From Thamnidium elegans (taxonomy: Eukaryota; Mucoromycota; Mucoromycetes; Mucorales; Mucoraceae): 64,000 bases of DNA. The notes below the pieces were generated by a model. That model saw nothing but the letters and a program-made list of their open reading frames with translations. It was not told the origin of the DNA and did not search any database. A program made the position numbers and the translations under genes. The stretch lies in the NCBI GenBank assembly GCA_025201345.1, contig JAIXMG010000005.1, positions 1,054,001 to 1,118,000 on the forward strand, given 5' to 3'. Shown in pieces: positions 10,811-22,670 of the stretch (its first letter is position 1; each line of letters begins with the position of its first letter).

Positions 10811-12184
10811 TTACTCCATAATTGATCGAACCAATGGACCGGAAGGTCGATCCACATTCACACGTTCTTCAAGTAACTTGCTCTCAACTTCCTTTGCATG
10901 TAAAAGTTCAATCTATAAATGTATAAATACAATACTTGCTAGTATAATGAAATAACCCGATGCAACAATCATTATCCAGAACCCCAATTCATCACCCGTT
11001 TGCCTTACATAAAGTGTTCCCAATAATTCCAAATATTCCAATAATAATAATCGATCATCCCATGTTCTTGGTATTTGTGCTGACCGCATTTCAATGTTTT
11101 TCCAACGGTGTTTATCGTGAATCATCGTCTTGCTCAAAGTCACTTGCGTTTTAATAATTTGAACTCCATAAGCACCAAGTTTCTCAAATGTTTCTAAGGA
11201 TGCGTTTTCATAATGACAAGCCTCCTCCCTCAAAGAAGCGACATTGCACTCAAGAATCTTCACTGAATCCTCAAGACTATGTGTTGTGTGTTCTTCAACC
11301 ATACCACTATAGATATTCATAAAAAACAAATTAATTATCAGATTATTATATTCATGTGTTATCAATAAGAGTAGTTATATTTTAATTTAATACCTTGATG
11401 ATTCTACAACCACCATCTCCATATTATTGTGCGTCTTTAAAATATCCAACGCATCGATATATTTTGCAGGTAGAGTAGAACGACCATCATAATTGCCATC
11501 CTTCAAATATAATGTTTTGGTAGCCTTGTACTTTGCCTCGCACCTTTCATAATAGTAATAATAATAATAATGTCAGAACAAGTCCTTTTTTGTATTTTTC
11601 TCTTCCCCTTATCATTCTCATGTTTCAATGAACAACGATGTTACACCTACCACTTAAATTCAATAAACTTGATTATTTTTGACAAAGCTAAAAGACCAGG
11701 TAATATGGATTCACAAAAGAAAGATCTTTCATGATTCATCACGTGCATTGGTGGAGTTCGATGTACAAGATGAAATGTCGATAAGATGTGTTTGCAGACA
11801 ATTAAGAAGCTTTTACCCCGATCATCAATTTTAAGATCTCCTTTTCAATTCCAAACTTGATTGAGAAAGTCATCGTACGGAACCTTACGGAGTAAAAAAA
11901 CCAAATCGTCAAGTAACCCAAGAGAACAAAGCGACGAACTATTGGTTTGTTGCTCTTTATTGTTGTTGTATTCAGTTTTACATAAAGGGTCACTGACACA
12001 ATACTGAGTGCCAAAGACGAATAATTGATTAAGTATTTCAAGTTCACCTTTGCGAATCTTGGGCATGTGCGGCCGCTCAGTTGATGTACAAGGTGGATCA
12101 AATACGTATCTATTAGACCCTTTATTAACAGATATAGAAGCCTATTACACCATTCAAATGATTAGTAACCGGTGCATTTTGAAT

Positions 12185-12215
<31 letters not shown>

Positions 12216-13004
12216 TAGGATAAAGAATAATGTTACCAATGGAGTGGTAGGCGTGATAGGAGTGACAGTAGCGTTGTTGGCAATATCGGTAAATGGTAAT
12301 GGTCTCTGTTAAGAAGGAATAAGAATAAGATATCCAAAGTGGTATTAGCGGATAAATATTTCCAAAATACTATCCTACTCCAACAATATACCAATACATT
12401 ACCTTATTATTTACAACATTAAGCTCACCGTGATTTGTAATAGTATCAGCAATTTTATCGATACGAACTGTTGTTGGTGGTTGAATATCAACATCTGCAT
12501 TGTTGTGATCAGAATCTTGTCCTTCATTTTCGCTTCCCTCTTGCTCTTGCTCTTGCTCTTGTTCTTGTTCTTGTTCTTGTCGTGTCTTCATGCAATTCAT
12601 ATTTATCAAATTCTAGAAAAAGAAAAAAAAACATGAATATTATTACCTTCCTCTTTATTTCTTATATTTTTATATATTACCTCAACAATCTCAACAAATA
12701 ATTTTCCCTTCTTTTTGAATGTTGGTTGTTTTTCACATGCACTGTCAACGTCACGCTCCATCTCTTCCAATAGAGATCCAAAAGAATCATACCGCTTTAA
12801 CTTATCATAGACAGAAATAGCTTCCAATATTCTCCACTCTTTCGGAGCGGTTTGAAAAAAGTAATCGATTGGTGTTTTCATAATAAAAGCGCGTTGAAGA
12901 AAACTATGGAGGCGAATCTCCGCCATAAAGTAGTTTGAAATCAAGCTTGCAATCTGATTGGTTTTTGAAAAACTTGAAAAATTTGAACTTTGAGAGCATG
13001 ACAT
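10811..13004 (-). pseudogene. Mucorales-type multi-exon family protein of unknown function, one in-frame stop
   Basis: Seven exons join cleanly on the minus strand: 13004-12681, 12612-12403, 12305-12237, 12141-11651, 11543-11394, 11306-11009 and 10912-10811, 548 codons. The only break is a TGA at 11847-11845, inside exon 4 between PYDDFLNQVWN and KGDLKIDDRGKSF. Recognisable blocks are STERPHMPKIRKGELEIL, FVFGTQYCVSDPLCK, LLDDLVFLLRKVPY, MNHERSFFCESILPGLLALS and VVVESSSGMVEEHTTHSLED, then RWKNIEMRSAQIP. I recall this block order from many uncharacterised Mucorales proteins; no function is known to me. Exon 2 has an EQ repeat from a CTTGCT-type microsatellite, and intron 3 a 29-A tract. The last intron uses GTAAGG near 11008 and leads to IELLHAKEVESKLLEERV; without it the frame would end in a false hydrophobic tail. 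Either a young pseudogene, a readthrough gene or a sequencing error. Confidence 0.62.
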
Positions 13005-13100
13005 CAGACTTATGACGCATTTTTCTTTGTTTGACGAGTACACTCACTCACACCGGCACCAAGCAGAACAATGCAATAGTAACAACTTTAATTTTGCTAC

Positions 13101-13665
13101 TATGAAGATCATTTCTCTTCTAACAATTGGTAATAAAGTTTTTATAGTAGTAGATAATCAAGGAATAGGGCAATCATTAACATTAGTATTAATGATCAGG
13201 TTGAGTGATCAGGTAATATGTGTATATATAAAATGGATGTATGGGTGTTTGTCGAAAAATATCTTATTTTTTCCTTTTCTTTTTTTCTTTCTATCCTTTA
13301 GATGAATACACAGATCTTTACCTTGGATAAGTTTTTTGAAAGAGCGGCTGGTCAATTCTGTTTAAATAGCCTTCATTGTTTGTTTTCATGGCTCTTCGAC
13401 ATCCTCTATGACTTTTTTGATTGTATGTGGGTAACATAGTATTGCGGGTGTCCTTCTGGGTAGCTCGATTCACAAGCTGTGTGTCCTGTAGCACAATATG
13501 TCTCAGTCAATATGATGTCTCCCATGGTTTCAGACAGCAGGCTTCAAAGCATTATTGATCAGCTTAGATGATTAGGTAATATGTATATATGTGTGAACTA
13601 CTGTTTGTTGACAGAGATGCCTCATTCTTTCTTTTTTCTATCTTTAGATACGCTACCTTGTGGAT
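13101..13665 (+). pseudogene. Decayed short gene with an imperfect internal duplication
   Basis: A signal-peptide-like start (MKIISLLTI, 13101) is followed by two similar blocks, 13188-13325 and 13551-13665. Each has TGATCAG, then AGGTAATATGT plus a TATAT stretch, a spacer with TGTTTGT, and a pyrimidine tract ending TTTAGAT. These look like the same exon end, intron and acceptor copied about 363 bases apart. After the first acceptor the frame reads MNTQIFTLDKFFERAAGQF, then FSWLFDILYDFFDCMW and a stop; in another frame the next part is YCGCPSG and Cys-containing. The layout suggests a dead gene for a small secreted protein, but I recognise no family. Confidence 0.3.
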
Positions 13666-15659
13666 ATGATCTTGATTTTCGGCTGATTATAATGTTGTGT
13701 GATCTGCGTTCTTGAATCTTTTTTTTTTTACTCATCTGCCGTGGAAACGTGGTTGGTTGGATAAGTCGAGCTATCATTTGGGCAGCAAAATGGTACAGAC
13801 TGAAGAAAGAGACGTTGGATTCAAATCTACCCCTTCCTTCTTTTTCACAATATTATTTGGTCATTTTTTTCCTGTTGTATAACCATCTGTCTTCTTGTTT
13901 TGTCATGATCTTCTGTTGACACATATCAGTTGAATTTTTATAGAGAATACACAAGCAGTCTCCTGTATTTGTGGCCGAGCAAATACGATAATGATGAAAT
14001 GATTCAATTGTTTTTGTACATATTGATCGGGTGGTGAGATAATTGACGTATAAATAAACGTTATTATATTATCTTTAAAACTGTTTCATTTTCTTGTTGA
14101 TTCTGATTTCTTATGGTTCAACCTTTTTCCTTTTTTTTAAAAAAAAAGAGAGCGATGAAAGCTTTATTAGACATTGTAAAGTGTTCTCCCACATCTTTTA
14201 TGTTCTGCTTCGGTAGATAATCATATGTTTTCATGGGAATTGTATTTAAGAAACTTGATTATCTTTTTAACTTGCGCAAAGTAAACAAATCATGCAAAAA
14301 AAGGGAAAGTAGTACAAATTAGGCATATTTTTCCTTTTTTTTTATTCTCTTCAGCTTTATCCACCTACTTCTATTTTTTGGTACATCTTTCAATAGCAAT
14401 AATAAATTTTATATTTGAATATAAGAAGATATACTACTAGAGTAAGTATATATAAAAAGGAACAAATGAAAGTGTTGGCAGTTTATAAAAATAATACGTC
14501 ATATCTACTCAAGTATAAACAAAAACAACTTTGAAGAAAGCATACTTTTGTTTACATGAACATTTATGGAAGTAACTAATTAATTGATCACACGAAAAAA
14601 AAAATTGAGAAAAAAAAAAAAGAACGTACTGGAACACGCACTTTTCTATATAAAAGAGGATTTTTTTTCAATCTTTTTTCGTTCCGTATTCTCATAAAAA
14701 AAATCAACTACTGCTTCAAAGTAATCTGGTCGCTCTAAATGGTTGGTCCTCTTCTCTCCTATAAGGCCTTGGTTTACTCTGCTTATATCCTCTCTTGAGA
14801 AATACGTAAACTTTTAAGTAGGTTACTTTTCTTTTTTTTAAAAAAAAATCCGTCTCTCTAATACTTTCCTAGTTACTAGACGTAAAAAAATGTTACCTTG
14901 TGGCGTACGGTCTCTCTTACTCTATACCTATGGCGTTTTCAAGTAAAAGATGTTGGCTCTGCCGTTTTGATGATGATGTCGGAAAGCACTCTGGCGACTA
15001 GGATGGTCATCATCGGTCCAGTTCTTTTTTTTTTTAAAAAAAAAAGGTTGGGTTATAAACGTACTTGGTCCTCGACTAGCTTGGTTTTCAAGGGAAGGGT
15101 ATTCTCCTCTGTATTTCGCCTATCTTTGAGACTGTCTAAAAAAAACTAGTCTGCTATCCAGCAGAATCTCAAGTGCCTTCAATAATAATCTTATGTTTCA
15201 CACTTAACACAAAAAATAAAAATTCCTTTCCTCTTTTAATAAATTTAAGCTAGTTTTTTCTTATAAAACAAAATAAAATCTTATTCTCTTCTGCAAATAT
15301 GACCAATAAGGTTCACAATTGAAAAAAAAAAGACTATTCGTAACCCACTCTGCGACTATCTTCAAATATACTTCAACGCCATGGCGCTGTCATAATTGAC
15401 ACCAGGTTATACATTTTCTTGAAGCGATAAACTTCTTTTCAGGCACTATTATAAAATATTTGTTTTAGATGTATCATGTTTATTGAACCCTTTTATATAT
15501 TGGTTTTGGTTTATTCAAAAAAAAAAGCTTATAACTATCAAAGTTAACGTATTTTAATTTCTGTAACGCATTTCATACGTAAAAGTAAAAGTTTGCCTTG
15601 TAAAAATATATATATATATTTGTATACTCTATTTCTCATAAATTATGCATAACTTCACA

Positions 15660-16290
15660 TTACAGCTAAGAACAGTCATCAGTCTTACATGGCCATGTCT
15701 AAGGCACATCTTGAAAGGTTTAAACATGGTGACACGTCAACTCTTTTTTACAAATAAAAGTTATTACTGTATATAAGGATCGTTTTGATATCATCACCTT
15801 TCCTATAAGTTAAATTACTAAGGTCTCGACTTAGACAAGAGTTACAGGCCTATAAAAGATATCTTGATTAAAATGTATAATATACGAACATTTTATATTA
15901 ACCTTGGAGATTTTAATCATTAATATCGATTAGTAATAGCTCTCCTCGACCTTCTCTATGCTTCAATTGTTTGTAAATTTTTTTTGCGATAGCATGCCGA
16001 AGACCTTTAAATTTGTCGTGGTCTTTATTTTTCATGCCATCGCCTTCTTCAAAACGGGTTTTATTTTTCCTCATGTTAGTTACGAATAATGATTAAATTA
16101 CACTGGGATAAAAATAAAAAAAAAGAGTACTTTTCGAATTACGGTACGGACATGTGTTCCTCTTGAGCACTTGTAGGCCTTCGAACTTTCCTCTATTCTT
16201 TTTTGTATTTATTCTTTTAGATTTGTTATATTTCTTTGCTTCATCCAATAAAACATTTACGCTTGAAATACGTTCGATATACACAGTCGA
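15660..16290 (-). pseudogene. Degenerate Fanzor/TnpB-like element, copy 2
   Basis: Minus-strand frames from 16284 read RISSVNVLLDEAKKYNKSKR and then FEEGDGMKNKDHDKFKGLRH, KKIYKQLKHREGRGELLLID and IND. The GDGMKNK-KFKGLRH-Y(R/K)QL-LLLIDIN series is the block just before the zinc ribbon in OrfB-type proteins, and copy 1 has the same block (GDGPKNK, FRGLCYG, KLYRQ). A frameshift follows, then SK, a 53-nt GT..AG intron (15902-15850) and ACNSCLSRDLSN, giving the first CxxC of the ribbon. The rest (ILIYSNN, KRVDVSPCLN) is corrupted by a stop and frame changes. The intron lies at the same codon as in copy 1. No N-terminal half is recognisable upstream. Dead copy. Confidence 0.62.
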
Positions 16291-16828
16291 TTAAAAAGGT
16301 GCAGTATCCGTTTGTACCAACATCGCCATATCACAGGAAAAGCTTCTTTTGAAAGAAAAAAAAAAGAAAGTTGATTTATTTGCTAGATCAGCATGCTAAA
16401 AAGGAGTCTATTTTATCATAAATTATACTACAATTAATATCATTGCTGTCGGTTGTACTCTATTTGACCCACACTGAAATAAAATATGCTCCCGCACTTG
16501 TCTTTTAAAAAGACGGATATCAATATTAAGCAATTTATAAAAATGGCTTTTCGAATGCGAAATGAATATTTTGAAGATGCTTAGCTGGAATATAGGTAAT
16601 ATAGGTAGCAAGCTAATTTTTTTTATTAAAAGCACGAAATCCTTTTATTGGTACTGCAGTGGAACGATGGTAACAAGACTAATGATTAAAAAAAAAGGAC
16701 TTTCAAAGTAATCGTAAATTAAGTGTTTCTACTATAAAACTAACGGGAATACATCATGTTTGAAGATCATATCATCAAATGTCTGTAGTTGACTTGTAAA
16801 TTACTGCAGCTGATCTTGCTAAGCGTTT

Positions 16829-16853
16829 GTGTGTGTGTGTGTGTGTGTGTGTG
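16829..16853. repeat. (GT)n microsatellite
   Basis: About 12 TG units upstream of the first TTC39-type gene. Confidence 0.9.
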
Positions 16854-16990
16854 CAAACAAAAAAACAAAAAAGAATAATTTAAAAAAACTACTCTGTACC
16901 ACATTGAAACCAAACAATAAATATATAAAAAAATAGGGGAAGTAACCTCTTTTTCTTCTCTCTCTTTATCTTTCCCCTTTCTATTTTTGT

Positions 16991-19553
16991 ATGCTTCGTC
17001 AATTAAATAATATATCTCGGTTAACTACTTCATCAATAAAGTATGCAGCAAACAATACAGCGGCCCTTGTAGGACTTAGTGCTTCATCACGAGACGATCC
17101 AACTTTACCTTCACCACAGCTCATTGCATATTGGATCACTGAAACTCAGAGGGGTTTGGTAACAATAAAAAAAAGAAGAAAAAATATGTAAAAAAAAAAA
17201 ATGACGTTAAAAAAAATATATATAGGACGCCTTTTTTAATGATGAATTCGAAGTAGCTCAAATTATATTTTTACAACATCATGAAGAATCACCTTTCCAC
17301 GCAGTTGGATTTGCACTCATTGCATATGTTGAAGCCATGTTGGGATTTGAGACGGAAAAGATCCTGATTGCATTAGACCGTATTGCAGCGGCCGAAGTTT
17401 TAGCACGACAATTTGCCAAAAAGGCACGAAAAAAGAGTTGGCATAATAGAAAAGGCCATGACGAAGAAATAGACGATACTTTATCTTTTACGGACGAAAA
17501 AGGATTTACCAGTAAAAAGACCAAAAATCCCGAGATTCAATATGAATTGTTGGCAACCAATTGTATGTTGATGTCGTCCACCATACAGTTTTTAAGAAAT
17601 AGTTGGTTAGAGTATATGAAGGCAACTTATAAATTAAGGAAGGCATACAAGTTATATGAACAAATGTTTGAATCGCTAACGGGCCAAAAAGCATCGGAAT
17701 ATGCTTCTGTATTGAAATCATCGTCAATTCAACGACAACAACAACAACAACAATCAGGGAGAAAAGCAACTCCTTTTGAGCAACAACCACAGCAGCAACA
17801 TTCAGGCAATACGATATCTTTATCTTCTTTATTAGCAAATTCGCCACACGTAAAAGCTTCTTGGAATGAAAAAAGAATTAGTTTATTTCATATACCACCT
17901 ACTTCTAGTTCCAGAAAATCAAGTATAGATAGCGGCCATAGCAATACACAGACTAAGCTAAAGCGTAGACCAATGTCAAATCTAGATTTATTATGCAGTA
18001 TTGAGAATATGCCGTCTTCATGCGATTCATTTGTTGCTATTGATAATGCAATTGAAAGTGGTATATTTTTTGGTACAGGTTTATTTAGTCTCATATTTTC
18101 GTTATTACCGCCCAGAGGTAAAAATATGTATATTATTATTATTTGTTATTGTATACACACTAAACTTATTATTGTATAGTGAATAGAATTTTGAATACTC
18201 TAGGATTTCACTCATCTCGCCCATTTGCATTACATTTATTACAAAGATCATTTAAAAACCAAGGACTTTATTCTTCACTTTCAGCACTTTCATTATTAGC
18301 ATATTATACCAATCTATCATTATTTATTCATCCACAATTATTACCCAATTCACTTAGTTTAGAAAGTGCTAGACAAATACTTGATCAAATGAAGAGTCTA
18401 TTTCCTCACGGAAAAATCTGGAAATTACTGGAAGGAAAGTTGTGTAAAATGGAAGGCAAAACTAGACGTGGTGTAGAGATTTTAAGAGATGCTAGACGTA
18501 GAGATAACACACGTCAACAAAAGTTAAAGAAAAAAGATGGTAAACCTGCTGTATGTGAATTAGTTCAACTTCAAGCTTTAGCAGTTTATGAAATGGGATG
18601 GTAAGTTTTATATAACTCCTCGTATATAAAATAGTGTTATGTCCTCCTAAGATATAACTCCTTTTTCTTACTAATTTTTTTTTTTTTTAAAAAAAAGGGG
18701 TCAAATATTTTTAGGCGATTATTTTCAAGCGGCGGAAACATTTTTTAGATTAGAAAGTATGAATAACTGGTCTAGGGCATTTTATCACTATATAGCAACC
18801 TGTTGTATGTTTGCGGATGAAGAATACGACAAATCCGCGCTTGAATTTATGCAAATTCCAGGCATCTTGAAAAGAAAAAGACATTTAGGTGGTAGATTGT
18901 TACCGAACGAAATATTTGCTGAAAGAAAGATTAAACATTGGAAATCAAAGAGACAACAATTGTATAAGACCGAGGAAGGTAGTTTTAATGGATTGGACGG
19001 CAATAGTTTAAAACGAGTGGTTGTAGTACATCCGCTTTGGGAATTGATTTATCTTTGGAATGGATTCTCTCAACTAACACCCAACACACTCGAGTTTATG
19101 AAACAAACCATAGAAGCAAGTTTGGCTACGCTAACGAAAGAGGAAATTGGATCAGATATGTCGCAACTTTACCTTTTGTTAGGTGTTAGTGTTAGAGAGT
19201 TGGGTGATTATGATTTAGCAGACATGTATTTAAGGCAATCCATTTGGTCTGAAGATGCCTCTAGTGAAGACCGATGGGTGATACCTCATGGATTATATGA
19301 AATGGCAGCACTTTGTTGCTTTCAATTAATACAAACGAACGATATAAAAAAAAAGGAAAAATTATACAAGGAAGCACAAGAATGGATACAGAAATCAGAA
19401 AAGCATTTAGCGCATAGACATAACCATCATCATGGCCAACAACAACATGAGTCGGTTACTTCTGATAATACAGGTGATTCCGATTGGGATAGTAGGCTAC
19501 ACGTGAGGTGTCAGCTCTTAATTGAAAAACTAGAAGACTTTCTTATTAAATAA
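16991..19553 (+). CDS. TTC39/IML2-family tetratricopeptide protein, paralogue A
   Basis: Four exons (16991-17158, 17226-18117, 18180-18600, 18698-19553) encode 778 residues. The pattern AVGFALIAYVEAMLGFETE, then FLRNSWLEYMKATYKLRKAY, SGIFFGTGLFSLIFSLLPPR and NRILNTLGFHSSR is the Iml2/TTC39 domain. Its helical C-terminal half carries TPR-like repeats (LYLLLGVSVRELGDYDLADM). Yeast Iml2 is needed for clearing inclusion bodies linked to lipid droplets; the role of TTC39 proteins is otherwise poorly known. Residues 230-300 are a Gln/Ser-rich insertion. The last intron ends in T(14)A(8)G with no pyrimidine tract next to the acceptor, yet the frame is only kept if this site is used. A second TTC39-type gene lies at 43001-45232. 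Confidence 0.85.
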
Positions 19554-20178
19554 TAAAAGATTTGTCATTGTGTGAACCTCCGTATATGTATACCCACGAT
19601 ATATTTATCTTACAGGAGCCACATATTAAATGCATAATATTACGCTGACCGAATTATCAATAAAACGGGGATGAGTAAGCTTTTTTTCATTTCATCTCTA
19701 AACATGTTTACTTTACGCGTACTATCAACTGCATTTGTTAGTAGAATGATACACATTTTGCCAAAACAGTGCTGCAGTCACATTCTTTTTATTATTTCTT
19801 GCGTTTGACATATATCATTTTCATTTATACTTCCACGAAGAACGGCTTACTTCTCATCAGTTAAAGCATGTGGATTTTTACAATTTATACTAATTGCGGT
19901 TACTATGGTATTCAATAGTTCTAATATACCATCTGAAAAAAAAACTGTTTGTTCAGTAACAATGACATCTTTAGTCATTTCATCATTACTCAAGTTTTCG
20001 TTTTCAAAAACTTTTCGTTTCTGGTTCATCAGTAAGAATGATATGATGAAATTTATGCAAACTGAGATAGTGTATTATTCAAAGTAGGGTGCAAATCGAT
20101 TTCTCCGGCGCCTGTTGAGTCTGACGGATGGTACCTACAAATCTGACCGTAATAAAGTCTCTTCCTTTGCTTTGCTTC

Positions 20179-20209
<31 letters not shown>

Positions 20210-20474
20210 AGTAGAGTGTAACGCCAAATTGATATCCAGATTCATTGTGAAAAAAGCAAACCCCAATAGCCTTTCTTAACATTTATAGTTTTGATACAAT
20301 TAGGCTTATATAAAATAATTCCTTGATTGGGCAAACTTTTACATGTGACGGACTGTTTTTTTTTTTACGTTTTCCCCACATTTATAAAGGTATACTTTAT
20401 TCCACTTCCCCTTTTTTTTTTCTTTTTTTTTTGTTTTGTTTGTTATATTTTCTTAAACAAAAAAGTTATAAAAA
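19554..20474. other. Intergenic region with possible promoter of the thiolase gene
   Basis: A 60-residue minus-strand ORF (19847-20029) has no recognisable similarity. There is an A(25) tract near 20179-20203. TATA-like sites TATATAAAA (about 20307) and TTATAAAGG (about 20382) precede the thiolase start at 20475. Confidence 0.45.
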
Positions 20475-21987
20475 ATGGTTGCAAATAAAGTATATGTTAT
20501 TGGTGTTGGTATGTCCAAATTCATCAAGCCTCGTGGTGAAGTTGATTATCCTGGTAAGAACTACACACTAAAAAAAGTATATATGTATACTAATTTTATT
20601 TTTTTATTTTCTTAGAGTTTGCACTTGAAGCCGCTGTCAAAGCATTAAACGATGCCGGTCTTAACTACGACGCAGTTGAATATGCAGCAGTCGGTTATGT
20701 TTATGGTGATAGTACAGCTGGTCAACGTGTCTTGTACCAACTCGGTATGACTCAAATTCCTATTATTAACGTCAATAACAACTGTTCTACTGGATCCACA
20801 GCACTTTATCAAGCGCGTAATGCAGTTGCTGCCGGACAAGTAGAGTGTGCTATGGCTTTAGGGTTTGAAAAGATGGCAAGAGGCTCACTTTCTTCTACCT
20901 TTTCCGATCGTACCAATCCTCTCGGTAAAACCAATATTCCCTTTTACTCCTTTTTTTTTTCCCACAGTGTAATAATTAATTATCTTTTTGCATTATTTTA
21001 GATCATGTCAGTATTGTTATGGCAACAGAACGTGGATTCGACCCCAAGTCACCACCCGCAGCACAAATCTTTGGTAATGCTGGTATTGGTTATATGGAAA
21101 AATATGGAGCCACTCCTCGTCATTTAGCACAAATTGCCGAAAAGAACCATCGCCACAGTGCCTTAAACCCTTATTCTCAATTCCGTGATATCTATACTTT
21201 AGAACAAGTTGAACAATCCCCTAAAGTATTTGGTCCCCTTACCAAACTTCAATGTTGTCCTACTTCTGATGGAGCTGGATGTTCCATTGTTGCTAGTGAA
21301 GCATTTGTCAAGAAGCACAACTTGTGGGATCAAGCTGTTGAGATTGTTTCTCAAGTCATGGCTACTGATTCTCCTCGTATGTTGACTACCGACGCTATTG
21401 AATGGGCAGGTGTTGATATGACTCGTCGTGCTGCTGCTCAAGCTTATAAGGCTGCTGGTATTACCGCTAAGGATGTTCAAGTCATTGAACTTCATGATTG
21501 TTTCTCCGCGAATGAGCTCTTGACTTATGATGGTCTTGGTTTAACCCCTGAGGGTAAAGCTCATACATTGATTGATTCGGGAAATAATACATATGGTGGC
21601 AAATATGTTGTTAACCCATCTGGTGGATTGATTTCTAAAGGTCATCCTCTTGGTGCTACTGGACTTGCTCAATGCACAGGTAAAAAGAAAAAAAAAAGCT
21701 GGTTTTTTAAATGATATACTTAAAATCTATATATAGAACTTGTTTGGCAATTGCGTAACTGGACTGGAGATCGCCAAGTCGCTAATGCAAAATATGCACT
21801 TCAACATAATGTTGGATTAGGTGGTGCTGTTGTTATTACCATTTATAAGAAGGCAAGCGCAACTCCTACTCAACCTCGCGTTGGTTATAATCCTGCAGTT
21901 GAAGCTAGACCAATCACACAAGATGATTATAATAAGGCTGCTTCTAAGCAAAAGAACAGAGCTGACTTCCTGGAGGCTAAATTGTAA
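20475..21987 (+). CDS. SCP-x-type 3-oxoacyl-CoA thiolase, peroxisomal
   Basis: Four exons (20475-20553, 20616-20924, 21002-21679, 21737-21987) encode 438 residues. It is a thiolase of the sterol-carrier-protein-x type: [11 protein letters not shown] at the N-terminus, nucleophilic Cys in [13 protein letters not shown], the NxH-like block HDCFSANE and the GHPLGATG motif near the C-terminus. The protein ends in AKL, a type 1 peroxisomal targeting signal, so it should act in peroxisomal beta-oxidation, cleaving (branched) 3-oxoacyl-CoA with CoA. Unlike mammalian SCPx there is no fused SCP2 lipid-transfer domain; after the thiolase fold only about 40 residues remain. The start ATG is preceded by an A-rich stretch (ATAAAAAATGG) and gives the expected first beta strand. 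Confidence 0.9.
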
Positions 21988-22624
21988 TAATAATAATAAT
22001 AATAAATATATCTTTTTTGGTTACTACTGTATATGTATATATCGTCTTTGCATTCTCTCCCTCATAAACGTATTTATAGATCATGAACGAATGAGCTCAA
22101 TTGACTGAATTCAGAATATCAATTTTTGCAACAAAAAAAACATCTTTTTATTTTGTGTTTTTTTTTTGTAAATAGACCTCTACTAATTTATACATAAAAA
22201 AACTTTGTTCTTTGCAGTTCTTTAGCTGTAACTATTAGATGTTAATCGTGTAGAGCTACCAGGTAACCTTTGCTTGGAAAGTAGCGTAATACAATTAAAT
22301 TTTTTTTTTTTGGGAGTAGAGCTATCTCCACCTTCTTGCGGTTACTCCCGTCAGTAAAAGCTCTAATTACTTTGAAGCTAAGAGAAATATGTTGCCTTGG
22401 GCTTATAAAGTGTTAAACAATTTTAATTAATAAAAAAATTCTTCCCCTGGTTTACGAGTTCTTTTTTGTTTTTGTTTTTTGTCATTTTGAGCTCTTGTTT
22501 GTTTTTATCCATTCCTATAATGAAGAAAACGAAAAAGACTATATTGAAATCATCAACTGCTAAAGCATCTACTGTAGATATTAGAGAACCCTATTGAGTG
22601 TATACTCTTGAGTAAAAGGATAGC

Positions 22625-22670
<46 letters not shown>

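Larger units (their letters stand above)
13005..16990. other. Gene-poor, decayed region
   Basis: Four kilobases without an intact gene. It holds an imperfect duplication (13188-13665), the second Fanzor-like relic (about 15660-16290), several T-run/A-run junctions (14130, 14837, 15028), a (TG)n tract at about 16829-16853, and a CT-rich stretch at 16951-16985 just upstream of the TPR gene that probably belongs to its promoter. The start-proximal part (13005-13100) should hold the promoter of the minus-strand unknown-family gene. Confidence 0.5.

Noticed and set aside
10801..10850. GGTTCGATC on the minus strand resembling a tRNA B-box
   Set aside because: It lies inside the last exon of the minus-strand gene (PLVRSIME) and has no tRNA arms around it.
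10913..11008. Hydrophobic C-terminal tail (FWIMIVASGYFIILASIVFI) as a membrane anchor
   Set aside because: A strong GTAAGG donor at 11008 and an acceptor at 10913 join in phase to a further exon with a family-like end, so the tail is intron.
12430..12701. Leu-rich plus-strand ORFs
   Set aside because: They are the antisense of the Glu-Gln repeat in exon 2 of the minus-strand gene.
13745..13850. tRNA-like stretch with TGGTTGG and GGATTCAAATC
   Set aside because: The ends cannot pair as an acceptor stem and no anticodon arm forms; the B-box is imperfect.
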